A stretch of 8,994 nt of DNA from JAAYCI01 sp964472465 (GTDB lineage: Bacteria; Bacillota; Clostridia; Oscillospirales; Ruminococcaceae), in NCBI GenBank assembly GCA_964472465.1, contig CAYYLW010000112.1, positions 1 through 8,994 on the forward strand. The letters run 5' to 3'. The notes under the pieces were generated by a model, which did not search any database, was not told the DNA's origin, and was given only the letters and a program-made list of their open reading frames with translations. Made by a program: the position numbers and the translations under genes. The first letter of the stretch is position 1, and each line of letters opens with the position of its first letter. Shown here piece after piece: positions 1 through 5,600 of the stretch.

Positions 1-927
1 GTCTCGCACTGTTTCCCGGTTGAAGGCCGAAACACCATGAAAAGCCCCAGGGTTCTGCTCGGCCGGGGTATAGCCCTTTCCCTTTTTGGTCTCCAGATGC
101 AGCATCAAGGGCTTGGTGGCCTCTTTGGCATTTTCCAGCAGGTTACAAAGTTCCGGCAGGTTGTGGCCGTCTTGGGGGCCAATATATAAAAAACCCATTT
201 CTTCAAACATGGTGGTTTTATATATCGCCCGTTTTAAAACCGATTTTGCCGTGTGAATGCTGCGCTGCATACCCCGTCCAATCACGGGGGTATAGTTCAG
301 CATGCTTTTTACATCGCTTTTTGCCTTATAATACTGGGGGCTGGTGCGCAGACGGGTGAAATAATGCGCCAGCGCCCCCACATTTTTGGAAATAGACATG
401 GTATTGTCATTTAAAATCACAATCAGATTGTCTAGGTTTCCCGTATTGTTCATGCCCTCGTAGGCAAGCCCACCCGTGAAAGCGCCGTCTCCAACCAAAG
501 CCACCACCCAGCCGGGCTCCCCTTTTAACTTTTTAGCGCGTGCTATCCCCACTGCGGCGGAAATAGAATTGCTGGCGTGGCCGGCCCGCAGGTGGTCATG
601 CTTACTTTCCGGCGGGGAAGGAAAACCCGAAAGACCATCCTTTTGCCGCAGTTTCAGAAACATTTCCCGCCTGCCAGTTAATATTTTATGTGTATAACAC
701 TGATGCCCCACATCAAAAACGAATACATCTGCCGGTGAGGAAAACACCTTGTGTAGGGCCAGGGTAAGTTCTACCACACCCAGGTTTGACGAAAGATGCC
801 CCCCTGTACAGGAGACATTCTCAATCAGAAATTCACGTATTTCATCGGCCAATTGTTCTAGTTCCCGAAAATCCAAACATTTTAAATCTTCGGGGCTCTG
901 GATGGTATCTAAAAACTTGGTTTCCAT
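1..927 (-). CDS. dxs: 1-deoxy-D-xylulose-5-phosphate synthase, N-terminal half (3' end cut by window edge)
   Basis: This enzyme condenses pyruvate and glyceraldehyde 3-phosphate to DXP, the thiamine-diphosphate-dependent first step of the cytosolic MEP isoprenoid pathway. I translated it by hand: 309 codons stay open from the ATG at 927 to base 1, about half of the family's usual 620 or so residues. Visible landmarks are CTGGHLSSNLGVVELT (residues 40-55, with the active-site region His44), VFDVGHQCYTHKILTGR (70-86), RAGHASNSISAAVG (114-127), the ThDP/Mg motif GDGA (146-149) with its partner Asn in ILNDN (171-175), and GPQDGHN near residue 250. The start is supported by GAGGTG five bases upstream. 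That site overlaps the stop codon of the DUF212 gene, so coupled translation is likely. Some positions differ from the usual consensus, for example GHASNS instead of GHSSTS, but the catalytic framework looks intact. The C-terminal transketolase-like domains lie outside the window. Confidence 0.97.
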   Translation of the reverse strand, partial: METKFLDTIQSPEDLKCLDFRELEQLADEIREFLIENVSCTGGHLSSNLGVVELTLALHKVFSSPADVFVFDVGHQCYTHKILTGRREMFLKLRQKDGLSGFPSPPESKHDHLRAGHASNSISAAVGIARAKKLKGEPGWVVALVGDGAFTGGLAYEGMNNTGNLDNLIVILNDNTMSISKNVGALAHYFTRLRTSPQYYKAKSDVKSMLNYTPVIGRGMQRSIHTAKSVLKRAIYKTTMFEEMGFLYIGPQDGHNLPELCNLLENAKEATKPLMLHLETKKGKGYTPAEQNPGAFHGVSAFNRETVRD

Positions 928-932
928 ACAAG

Positions 933-938
933 CACCTC
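933..938 (-). promoter_or_regulatory. Shine-Dalgarno site of dxs overlapping the upstream stop codon
   Basis: On the minus strand the site reads GAGGTG, five bases before the dxs ATG. The TGA stop of the upstream DUF212 gene (937-939) forms the string TGAGGTG with it. A ribosome that terminates there would already be sitting on the dxs initiation region, which suggests translational coupling. Confidence 0.75.
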
Positions 939-1389
939 AAAAAACAGGGATCAAGACCGCGATAAGAACCCCAAGCAGTGCACCACTGAGCACCTGCAAG
1001 GGGGTGTGCCCCACCATTTCTTTCAGCGGACGGCTTTCGTTGTTTTCAATTCCCTCTTCCCGCAGGTCGTCCACAATGCGGTTAATCACCTTGGCCTGGC
1101 GGCCTGTTTCCAGCCGCACGCCCATCGCGTCATACATCACAATCATTGCAAGCACAAAACTGAGGGCAAAGATGGGGTCATCTAGGCCGAATTTTCGGGC
1201 CGAACCCACAAAGAGCGAACATACCAGCGCAGAATGGGCGCTGGGCATGCCGCCAGCCCCCACCAAACGCTCGGGGCTGAAACTGCCATTGATGAAAAAA
1301 TCCAAAACGGTTTTGCACACCTGCGCGATACACCACGATACAATGGGCAGCATTAGCAAATAATTGTTGAAAAAAAGTTTTTGAATCAT
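937..1389 (-). CDS. Divergent PAP2 family membrane protein (DUF212, YuiD-like)
   Basis: This 150-residue integral membrane protein belongs to the divergent PAP2 family, related to B. subtilis YuiD. The sequence shows hydrophobic segments at about 9-28, 52-64, 72-90 and 132-149. It also has the phosphatase-like motif GGMPSAHSA (46-54) and GHTPLQVLSGALLG (127-140), which resemble the PSGH and SRxxxxxHxxxD motifs of PAP2 enzymes. A charged stretch RQAKVINRIVDDLREE (97-112) probably faces the cytosol. Family proteins are about 150 residues, so it looks full length. GGGAGG five bases upstream supports the start. It lies 21 bases after ispA and 9 bases before dxs. This setting suggests a role on a prenyl or other lipid phosphate, but that is inference: the biochemical function of the family is, to my knowledge, not firmly established. 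Confidence 0.93.
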   Translation of the reverse strand: MIQKLFFNNYLLMLPIVSWCIAQVCKTVLDFFINGSFSPERLVGAGGMPSAHSALVCSLFVGSARKFGLDDPIFALSFVLAMIVMYDAMGVRLETGRQAKVINRIVDDLREEGIENNESRPLKEMVGHTPLQVLSGALLGVLIAVLIPVF

Positions 1390-1410
1390 CCTATCCTCCC
1401 GGGGAAAGAA

Positions 1411-2292
1411 TTAAAAAACCCGGCTCGCCAATTGCATGGCAAATTCCGACAAAAAATCTGCGTCTTTCCCATACCTATTCTGCAAAGTTTTCACAGCTTC
1501 CTGTGTTAAACATTGTGTTTCTAGGCGGGAAGCTTCTACCCCATGCAAGCTGGCAAAGGTGGTTTTGCCTTGACGGGAATCGCTTCCCACTGGTTTTCCC
1601 AGTGTCTCACTCGTGGAGACAACATCCAAAATATCGTCCACAATCTGAAATACAATCCCCACATTTTTTGCATATAACTGTATTTCAATTTGTTCATTTT
1701 CTGCATTGACTGCCGAGCAGATGCCAAGGCTGGCGGCCGCGGATATCAAAGCGCCGGTCTTGTGCCGGTGGATGGTGTACAGGGCATTTTCATCGGCAGC
1801 GGTGGTTTCATAATGTTTGTCCAGCTCTTGGCCGTAAATCATGCCGCGTGCACCCGCCGCCGCCGCCAAAAGATTGGCCGCACGGGCCGCCACCTTGGCG
1901 GGTAAGGTTGGCGCCGTGGCTGCCTCAAACGCCTGAATCGCCAGCAAATCGCCAGCCAGCAAGGCGTTGGCCTCCCCGTACACCATGTGCACCGAAGGCT
2001 TTCCCCGCCGCATTTCATCATTGTCCATACAGGGCAAATCGTCATGAATGAGCGAGAAAGCATGCATCATTTCAATGGCTGCCGCCAGCGGCAAGGCCAT
2101 GGCTTCCTCCCCGCCCAGCAACCTGTTTACGGCTAGCACCAAAACGCCGCGCACCCGTTTGCCACCACTGAAAAGACCGTAGGCGGCGGCCTCGCTTACC
2201 ACAGAATGGGGCTGTAAAAGGGGCTTGCCATAGTCTACCAGGGCTTGTTCACAACTGGCACGGTATTGCTCCAGGCGGGTTTCAAAGTTCAT
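1411..2292 (-). CDS. ispA: Polyprenyl synthetase, probably farnesyl diphosphate synthase
   Basis: This soluble class-I trans-prenyltransferase very likely condenses DMAPP/GPP with IPP to farnesyl diphosphate, the precursor of undecaprenyl phosphate and quinones. The 293 residues match the family's length. Visible are GGKRVRG (43-49), the first Asp-rich motif DDLPCMD (84-90, the DDx4D form of bacterial short-chain enzymes) followed by RRGKPS, GQELD (154-158), the KTG motif (178-180), and the second Asp-rich motif in FQIVDDILD (215-223) followed by GKPVGSD...GKTT. A longer reading from 2325 exists, but the ATG at 2292 follows a strong GGAGGGGG and begins the conserved MNFETRLEQY, so I chose it. 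It overlaps the end of xseB by 11 bases. One oddity is that the usual proline of GGKRxRP is glycine. Product length (C15 or longer) is inferred from family resemblance, not proven. Confidence 0.95.
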   Translation of the reverse strand: MNFETRLEQYRASCEQALVDYGKPLLQPHSVVSEAAAYGLFSGGKRVRGVLVLAVNRLLGGEEAMALPLAAAIEMMHAFSLIHDDLPCMDNDEMRRGKPSVHMVYGEANALLAGDLLAIQAFEAATAPTLPAKVAARAANLLAAAAGARGMIYGQELDKHYETTAADENALYTIHRHKTGALISAAASLGICSAVNAENEQIEIQLYAKNVGIVFQIVDDILDVVSTSETLGKPVGSDSRQGKTTFASLHGVEASRLETQCLTQEAVKTLQNRYGKDADFLSEFAMQLASRVF

Positions 2293-2503
2293 CTTCCCCC
2301 TCCAGCGCCGTGAGATGTTCTTCAATATCCTCTATTTGAAGCTTGGCCTCCTGCAAACGGCCATGGCATTGCTCAATCAAACTGGCAGCCTTGGCATACT
2401 CTTTGATGGAATCCTCCAAGCTGAGGTCTCCTGAGGACATGAGGTCCAGCGTGTGCTGCAACTCTTGCAACAATGCTTCAATCCCGGGTGTCTTTTTGCT
2501 CAT
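2282..2503 (-). CDS. xseB: Exodeoxyribonuclease VII small subunit
   Basis: This small subunit assembles in several copies on XseA to form exonuclease VII, which degrades single-stranded DNA from both ends into oligonucleotides. The 73-residue protein is of normal family length. It is mostly alpha-helical and acidic, with the typical run IEALLQELQHTLDLMSSGDLSLEDSIKEYAKA (residues 8-39 in part) and a second helix, LIEQCHGRLQEAKLQIEDIEE. The G-DLSLEDS-KEY pattern is the family signature. The start lies inside the end of xseA (26-base overlap), preceded by AGGTGG six bases upstream. The end overlaps ispA by 11 bases. Placement between xseA and ispA is the usual Bacillota arrangement. Confidence 0.95.
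   Translation of the reverse strand: MSKKTPGIEALLQELQHTLDLMSSGDLSLEDSIKEYAKAASLIEQCHGRLQEAKLQIEDIEEHLTALEGEDEL
2296..2303 (-). promoter_or_regulatory. Shine-Dalgarno site of ispA inside the xseB coding end
   Basis: On the minus strand GGAGGGGG lies three bases before ATG 2292 (the GGAGG core is six bases before it). It is encoded by the last Leu-Glu-Gly codons of xseB. It fixes the ispA start at 2292 rather than at the longer reading from 2325. Confidence 0.8.
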
Positions 2504-3716
2504 CTGCCGCCACCTTCCCTTCTAATAGGGTGTTCTGAACGGCGGCCTGCACCGCCCCATCCCAAAACTGGATAGAAATGGCATCCCCTGCTTGCAAGCG
2601 GGCAGCCGTGGCAACGGTATGGCCTTGTTTTTTCACCACCGCATAGCCACGCTGCATCACGCCATAGGGGTTTAGGCTGCCGGCCAAATGCATGCATTCT
2701 TGCAGGCTGCCGCTTGCCACATCCATTTTTTCCTTCATATGCCGCATAAGTTCAGCCACTTTTCGCTGTATATCCATCTCCATGGCATGGGCTCTGCTTG
2801 CTGGCACCTGAAGGCTTGGGTGGCGCAGGGCACCTTGCATTTGATTATAACACAGTTGCCACAGATTATGAATATTTCTGCCATGATTCATGCATAAAGT
2901 TTCTTTTTCCGCCAGCATGGCCGCTAAGCTGGGCAGCACCAGTTCTGCCGCCGCCGAGGGGGTGGGTGCACGTAAATCGGCCACAAAATCTAGCAGAGTG
3001 AAGTCGATTTCATGCCCGATGGCAGACACCACCGGGGTGGACGCCGCATAAACCCTGCGCACCAGATTTTCATCATTGAAGACGGATAGATCTTCTGCAG
3101 AGCCGCCCCCCCGCGCGATAATAATCACATCCAGCGCGGCTATATCCATGGTTTGCAAGGCCGCCGCCACCTCCTCTGCGGCCCCCTGCCCCTGTACACG
3201 TACAGGGGCCAGCACCAAACGGGCACAGGGGTTGCGCCGCTGGGAAACCTGCACAATATCTTGCAGGGCGGCCCCGGTTTTGGAGGTAATCAACCCGATT
3301 TTCCAAGGCATGGCCGGCAGCGGTTTTTTTGTTTTTGCATCGAACAGGCCTTCTTGTGCCAGCCTCTCTTTTAAAAGATCAAACGCATTTTTTTGCGCCC
3401 CCGCCCCTTCTTCAAATAGGGCGTCCACATAAATTTGATAGGCACCGTCACGTTCGTAAAGGCTCACCCGGCCCCTGGCCACCACCACCATTCCGTTTTC
3501 TGGGCGGAAGGCAAGCCGTTCGGCCTCTGCGCGGAACATCACAGCTTTTAAGCTGGATTTTGGATCCGTGAGAGAAAAGTAGCAGTGCCCTGTTTTATAA
3601 TTGCGGTTAAAATTGCTAATCTCACCCCGCACGGCAATATCGCTTAAGAACGTATCGCTATCCAGCAAAGAACGGACATATTTATTCAGCGCCGATATTT
3701 CTAAAATCACCGCCAT
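2478..3716 (-). CDS. xseA: Exodeoxyribonuclease VII large subunit
   Basis: This is the catalytic subunit of exonuclease VII, active on single-stranded DNA in repair and recombination. Of 412 residues, 1-100 form the N-terminal OB-fold (ISALNKYVRSLL; GEISNF; GHCYFSLTD; ARGRVSLYERDGAYQI). The nuclease domain follows, with IGLITSKTGAALQDI (140-154), ARGGGSAEDLSVFNDE (201-216) and SAIGHEIDFTLLDFVADLR (231-249), then APTPSAAAE. Asp153, Arg202, His235 and Asp238 appear to match the residues reported as essential in the E. coli enzyme. A helical stretch (about 260-345) and the C-terminal LNPYGVMQRGYAVV (348-361) complete the family pattern. A longer reading starts at 3785, but ATG 3716 follows GGAGGAG and opens directly with the conserved MAVILEISALNKYV. 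The gene overlaps the end of the Kae1-like gene by 35 bases and xseB by 26 bases. Confidence 0.97.
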   Translation of the reverse strand: MAVILEISALNKYVRSLLDSDTFLSDIAVRGEISNFNRNYKTGHCYFSLTDPKSSLKAVMFRAEAERLAFRPENGMVVVARGRVSLYERDGAYQIYVDALFEEGAGAQKNAFDLLKERLAQEGLFDAKTKKPLPAMPWKIGLITSKTGAALQDIVQVSQRRNPCARLVLAPVRVQGQGAAEEVAAALQTMDIAALDVIIIARGGGSAEDLSVFNDENLVRRVYAASTPVVSAIGHEIDFTLLDFVADLRAPTPSAAAELVLPSLAAMLAEKETLCMNHGRNIHNLWQLCYNQMQGALRHPSLQVPASRAHAMEMDIQRKVAELMRHMKEKMDVASGSLQECMHLAGSLNPYGVMQRGYAVVKKQGHTVATAARLQAGDAISIQFWDGAVQAAVQNTLLEGKVAADEQKDTRD

Positions 3717-4647
3717 GGCACTCCTCCAATCCCGCAATGCAGGCCACGCCCACCGCGTTATCACTAGAAAACTCCGGCGGCACAAAATGTAGCTCGCTCT
3801 CCTGTTTTTCCATCTCCCGGCGTATCACGGCGCTGCCCATGACACCACCTGCGCATAATACAGGCAAAAAACCGTGTGTTTTCCGCGCCTGGCGAATCAT
3901 TCCCAGGGCAGAGTACGCCACGGCCAGCAGGCAATATTTGGCAACATAGGCCGGGGGCTTCCCCAGGGCCAGCAGGGCTTCACACTGGTTTTGCAGGCCG
4001 GAAAGGTGGCAATTTGGCCCGTCAAGGCTTACTTTGGGGATAATCTGCTCTTCACATTCCAGCGCTAAGCGAGAGATTTCCTCCCCGGCCGGAAAACCAA
4101 AGCCCAGGCCAACCCCTAGCCTATCGATGGCCTGCCCCGCATACAAATCCAGCGATTTCCCCACAAGTTGCAGCTCCTTGAACCCCTGGGTGAGCAATAG
4201 TTCTGTGGTGCCACCAGAACAATGGAACAGAAACCCAAGGCTCTCCTCATGCGTTGATTGTAACCTGCCTGCGCCAAATAGGGCGGCCACCATATGCCCT
4301 TGTTGGTGGCTGGTTTCGTAAAGCGGAAGCCCCGCCACCCCTGCCGCAGCTAGGGCCGCACTGTACCCAGCCAAAAAACAGGGCATGTAAGAACCCGCCT
4401 CAGGCCGGGGTCGTACAGAAACACCCACCGCCTGCACTCCGCACAAAACGCCCTCTTCTTCCATCTGCCGAAACAGCAGTGGAAGGGCCTTGGTATGCTG
4501 AAAGACAGCGTCGCTCTGCCGCAGCCCACACTGCCCCTGCGGCACTTGCAAAAACTCTTTTTTCGCACAAACAACCTCCATGCGGCTGGTATCTACCACC
4601 GCCATAGAGGTTGCATAATTACTTGTATCTACGCCAAGGGCAATCAT
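3682..4647 (-). CDS. Kae1/TsaD-like protein (peptidase M22 family paralogue, function unknown)
   Basis: This 321-residue protein has the ASKHA fold of TsaD/Kae1, the catalytic subunit of tRNA threonylcarbamoyl-adenosine (t6A) synthesis, formerly called O-sialoglycoprotein endopeptidase. Visible blocks line up with TsaD. They are GVDTSNYATSMAVVD (5-19, like GIETSCDETS), the metal-binding type HQQGH (114-118), CSGGTTEL (143-150, like SGGHTEL), SLDLYAGQAIDRLG with LGFGFPAGEEI (165-191), CAGGVMGSAVIRREM (265-279), and SSDNAVG (294-300, like CTDNA). It is strongly diverged: the His of GGHT is Thr, and the N-terminal SCDET is SNYAT. A separate canonical tsaD is therefore expected elsewhere, and this gene is probably not the t6A enzyme itself. 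It lies 54 bases after nusB and overlaps xseA by 35 bases, in the position held by folD in B. subtilis. The Shine-Dalgarno site is weak (AAAAGG, nine bases upstream). The fold assignment is firm; the role is unknown. Confidence 0.9.
   Translation of the reverse strand: MIALGVDTSNYATSMAVVDTSRMEVVCAKKEFLQVPQGQCGLRQSDAVFQHTKALPLLFRQMEEEGVLCGVQAVGVSVRPRPEAGSYMPCFLAGYSAALAAAGVAGLPLYETSHQQGHMVAALFGAGRLQSTHEESLGFLFHCSGGTTELLLTQGFKELQLVGKSLDLYAGQAIDRLGVGLGFGFPAGEEISRLALECEEQIIPKVSLDGPNCHLSGLQNQCEALLALGKPPAYVAKYCLLAVAYSALGMIRQARKTHGFLPVLCAGGVMGSAVIRREMEKQESELHFVPPEFSSDNAVGVACIAGLEECHGGDFRNIGAE
3721..3727 (-). promoter_or_regulatory. Shine-Dalgarno site of xseA inside the Kae1-like gene
   Basis: On the minus strand GGAGGAG precedes ATG 3716 with four bases between (six from the GGAGG core). 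It is made by Leu-Glu-Glu codons near the C-terminus of the upstream gene. It decides the xseA start against the alternative at 3785. Confidence 0.8.
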
Positions 4648-4701
4648 GTGAATCTGCCTTTTCTTCCTAAAATTTGGGTCTGGCGCGTTTGTGGTTTTCC
4701 T

Positions 4702-5142
4702 CTAGGCCTCATCTGCCGGGGCGGCCACAGGGGCCGTACCCCGCAATTCCTTGGCGATATTGCCCAGAATGCCGTTGATAAACTGGTAATCCCCTTCATC
4801 GCCATAGCGCTTGGCCAGTTCCACCGCTTCGTTGATGACCACACTGTCCATGTCTTCATCACCATACAGCATCTCGGCGGTAGCCAGGCGCAATATTTGC
4901 AGGCTCACCCTGGGCAGACGTTCCAGCGTCCATCCCTTGAGCTTAGGTACAATTCTTTGGTCCACTTCCTGCAAGTTTTCCCAACATTTTTGCAGCAAAG
5001 CCGCCATGTAGTCATCCATTGGGTGTTCATCATCTTGCACAAACCAGGCGGCCTCGGCCTCGGGCCCTTGGCCACTAAAAGTGGCGGCAAACAGGCAAAG
5101 AAAGGCGTTTTCACGTGATTCTCTACGGGTCGGTTTACTCAT
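4702..5142 (-). CDS. nusB: Transcription antitermination factor NusB
   Basis: NusB binds boxA RNA together with NusE (ribosomal protein S10) and supports antitermination of rRNA operons. The 146-residue all-helical protein shows the family pattern. It opens with the Arg-rich RRESRENAFLCLFA (6-19), then has WTLERLPRVSLQILRLATAEMLY (71-93), VVINEAVELAKRYGDE (101-116) and YQFINGILGNIAKELR (119-134). A short Ala/Pro-rich tail follows (135-146). The ATG directly abuts the TAG stop of the Asp23-family gene, with AAGGAAG eight bases upstream inside that gene, so translation of the two is probably coupled. The pairing of an Asp23-family gene with nusB is common in Bacillota. Confidence 0.96.
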   Translation of the reverse strand: MSKPTRRESRENAFLCLFAATFSGQGPEAEAAWFVQDDEHPMDDYMAALLQKCWENLQEVDQRIVPKLKGWTLERLPRVSLQILRLATAEMLYGDEDMDSVVINEAVELAKRYGDEGDYQFINGILGNIAKELRGTAPVAAPADEA

Positions 5143-5505
5143 CTATGCGTCTTCCTTGCCGGGGGCCAGCCCCACTACTGTGATGTTGACACGACCCACG
5201 GCAATGGTGGTCATGTTTTGGATGGATGTTTTAACATTTTGCTGTACTTTCTCACATACGTTTGGGATACTGGAACCCTCTTCTACCACAACGGCAATGG
5301 TTACGTCCGCCACATCATTGTTTATTTCTACCAACGCGGGTTTTGCACCAGCCACCACACAGCGCAAACTATTGGCCGGGCAAGCAGGCAAGCGCACATC
5401 GGCCACACCCGGCACCTCCAAAGCCGCCAAACGCGCCATTTTTTCTATCGCTTCACCGGATATCTTCAAATGTCCCTCTGTGGTATGCAGATTTTCGCCT
5501 TCCAT
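5143..5505 (-). CDS. Asp23/Gls24 family envelope-stress-type protein (YqhY-like)
   Basis: This 120-residue protein is of the Asp23/Gls24 family. It shows GHLKISGEAIEKMARLAALEVPGVADV (11-37), a beta-rich middle with VTIAVVVEEGSSIPNVCEKVQQNVKTSIQNMT (68-99 in part), and the closing RVNITVVGL (105-113), all family features. No signal peptide or membrane segment is visible, so it is probably cytosolic. The ATG at 5505 was preferred over an in-frame GTG at 5526 because AAAGGAG lies seven bases before it. In B. subtilis the gene just before nusB is yqhY of the same family, reported to be linked to control of acetyl-CoA carboxylase; here no acc genes are adjacent, so the same job cannot be assumed. 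It is the first gene of the left-hand array and has a candidate promoter upstream. Confidence 0.93.
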   Translation of the reverse strand: MEGENLHTTEGHLKISGEAIEKMARLAALEVPGVADVRLPACPANSLRCVVAGAKPALVEINNDVADVTIAVVVEEGSSIPNVCEKVQQNVKTSIQNMTTIAVGRVNITVVGLAPGKEDA

Positions 5506-5512
5506 ACGGCTT

Positions 5513-5519
5513 CTCCTTT
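5513..5519 (-). promoter_or_regulatory. Shine-Dalgarno site of the Asp23-family gene
   Basis: On the minus strand AAAGGAG stands seven bases before ATG 5505. It overlaps the codons just after the alternative GTG at 5526 and makes 5505 the better start. Confidence 0.75.
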
Positions 5520-5556
5520 CTGCCACTGTGTGGCCACAAACAGTTCTATGCCCGCA

Positions 5557-5585
5557 CCTATAAGCAGAGACTTACAACCTAGCAA
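5557..5585 (-). promoter_or_regulatory. Candidate sigma-A type promoter of the Asp23-nusB array
   Basis: In the gap between gatB and the Asp23-family gene the minus strand carries TTGCTA (5580-5585), a 17-base spacer, then TATAGG (5557-5562). Each hexamer matches the vegetative consensus at four of six positions. A start of transcription about 40-45 bases before the ATG would fit. This is a weak prediction from sequence alone. No hairpin with a T-run separates it from gatB, so read-through from ligA-gatB is also possible. Confidence 0.35.
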
Positions 5586-5600
5586 CTTGAATACAGTATA

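Noticed and set aside
1..927. Possible frameshift or truncation in dxs because no closed reading frame is seen
   Set aside because: Hand translation from 927 to 1 gives 309 uninterrupted codons with all expected motifs; the gene is simply cut by the window edge.
749..1363. 204-residue open frame on the plus strand opposite dxs and the DUF212 gene
   Set aside because: It is antisense to two well-supported genes, has a low-complexity Ser/Arg-rich translation with no recognisable domain, and lacks a convincing context.
2293..2325. N-terminal extension of ispA (longer reading from 2325)
   Set aside because: The added basic 11 residues do not fit the family start, and GGAGGGGG precedes ATG 2292.
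3717..3785. N-terminal extension of xseA (longer reading from 3785)
   Set aside because: The extra 23 residues are not conserved in the family, and a strong Shine-Dalgarno site directly precedes ATG 3716.
4495..5118. 207-residue open frame on the plus strand opposite nusB and the Kae1-like gene
   Set aside because: It is a shadow of nusB, a clear family member on the minus strand. The translation shows no recognisable motif.
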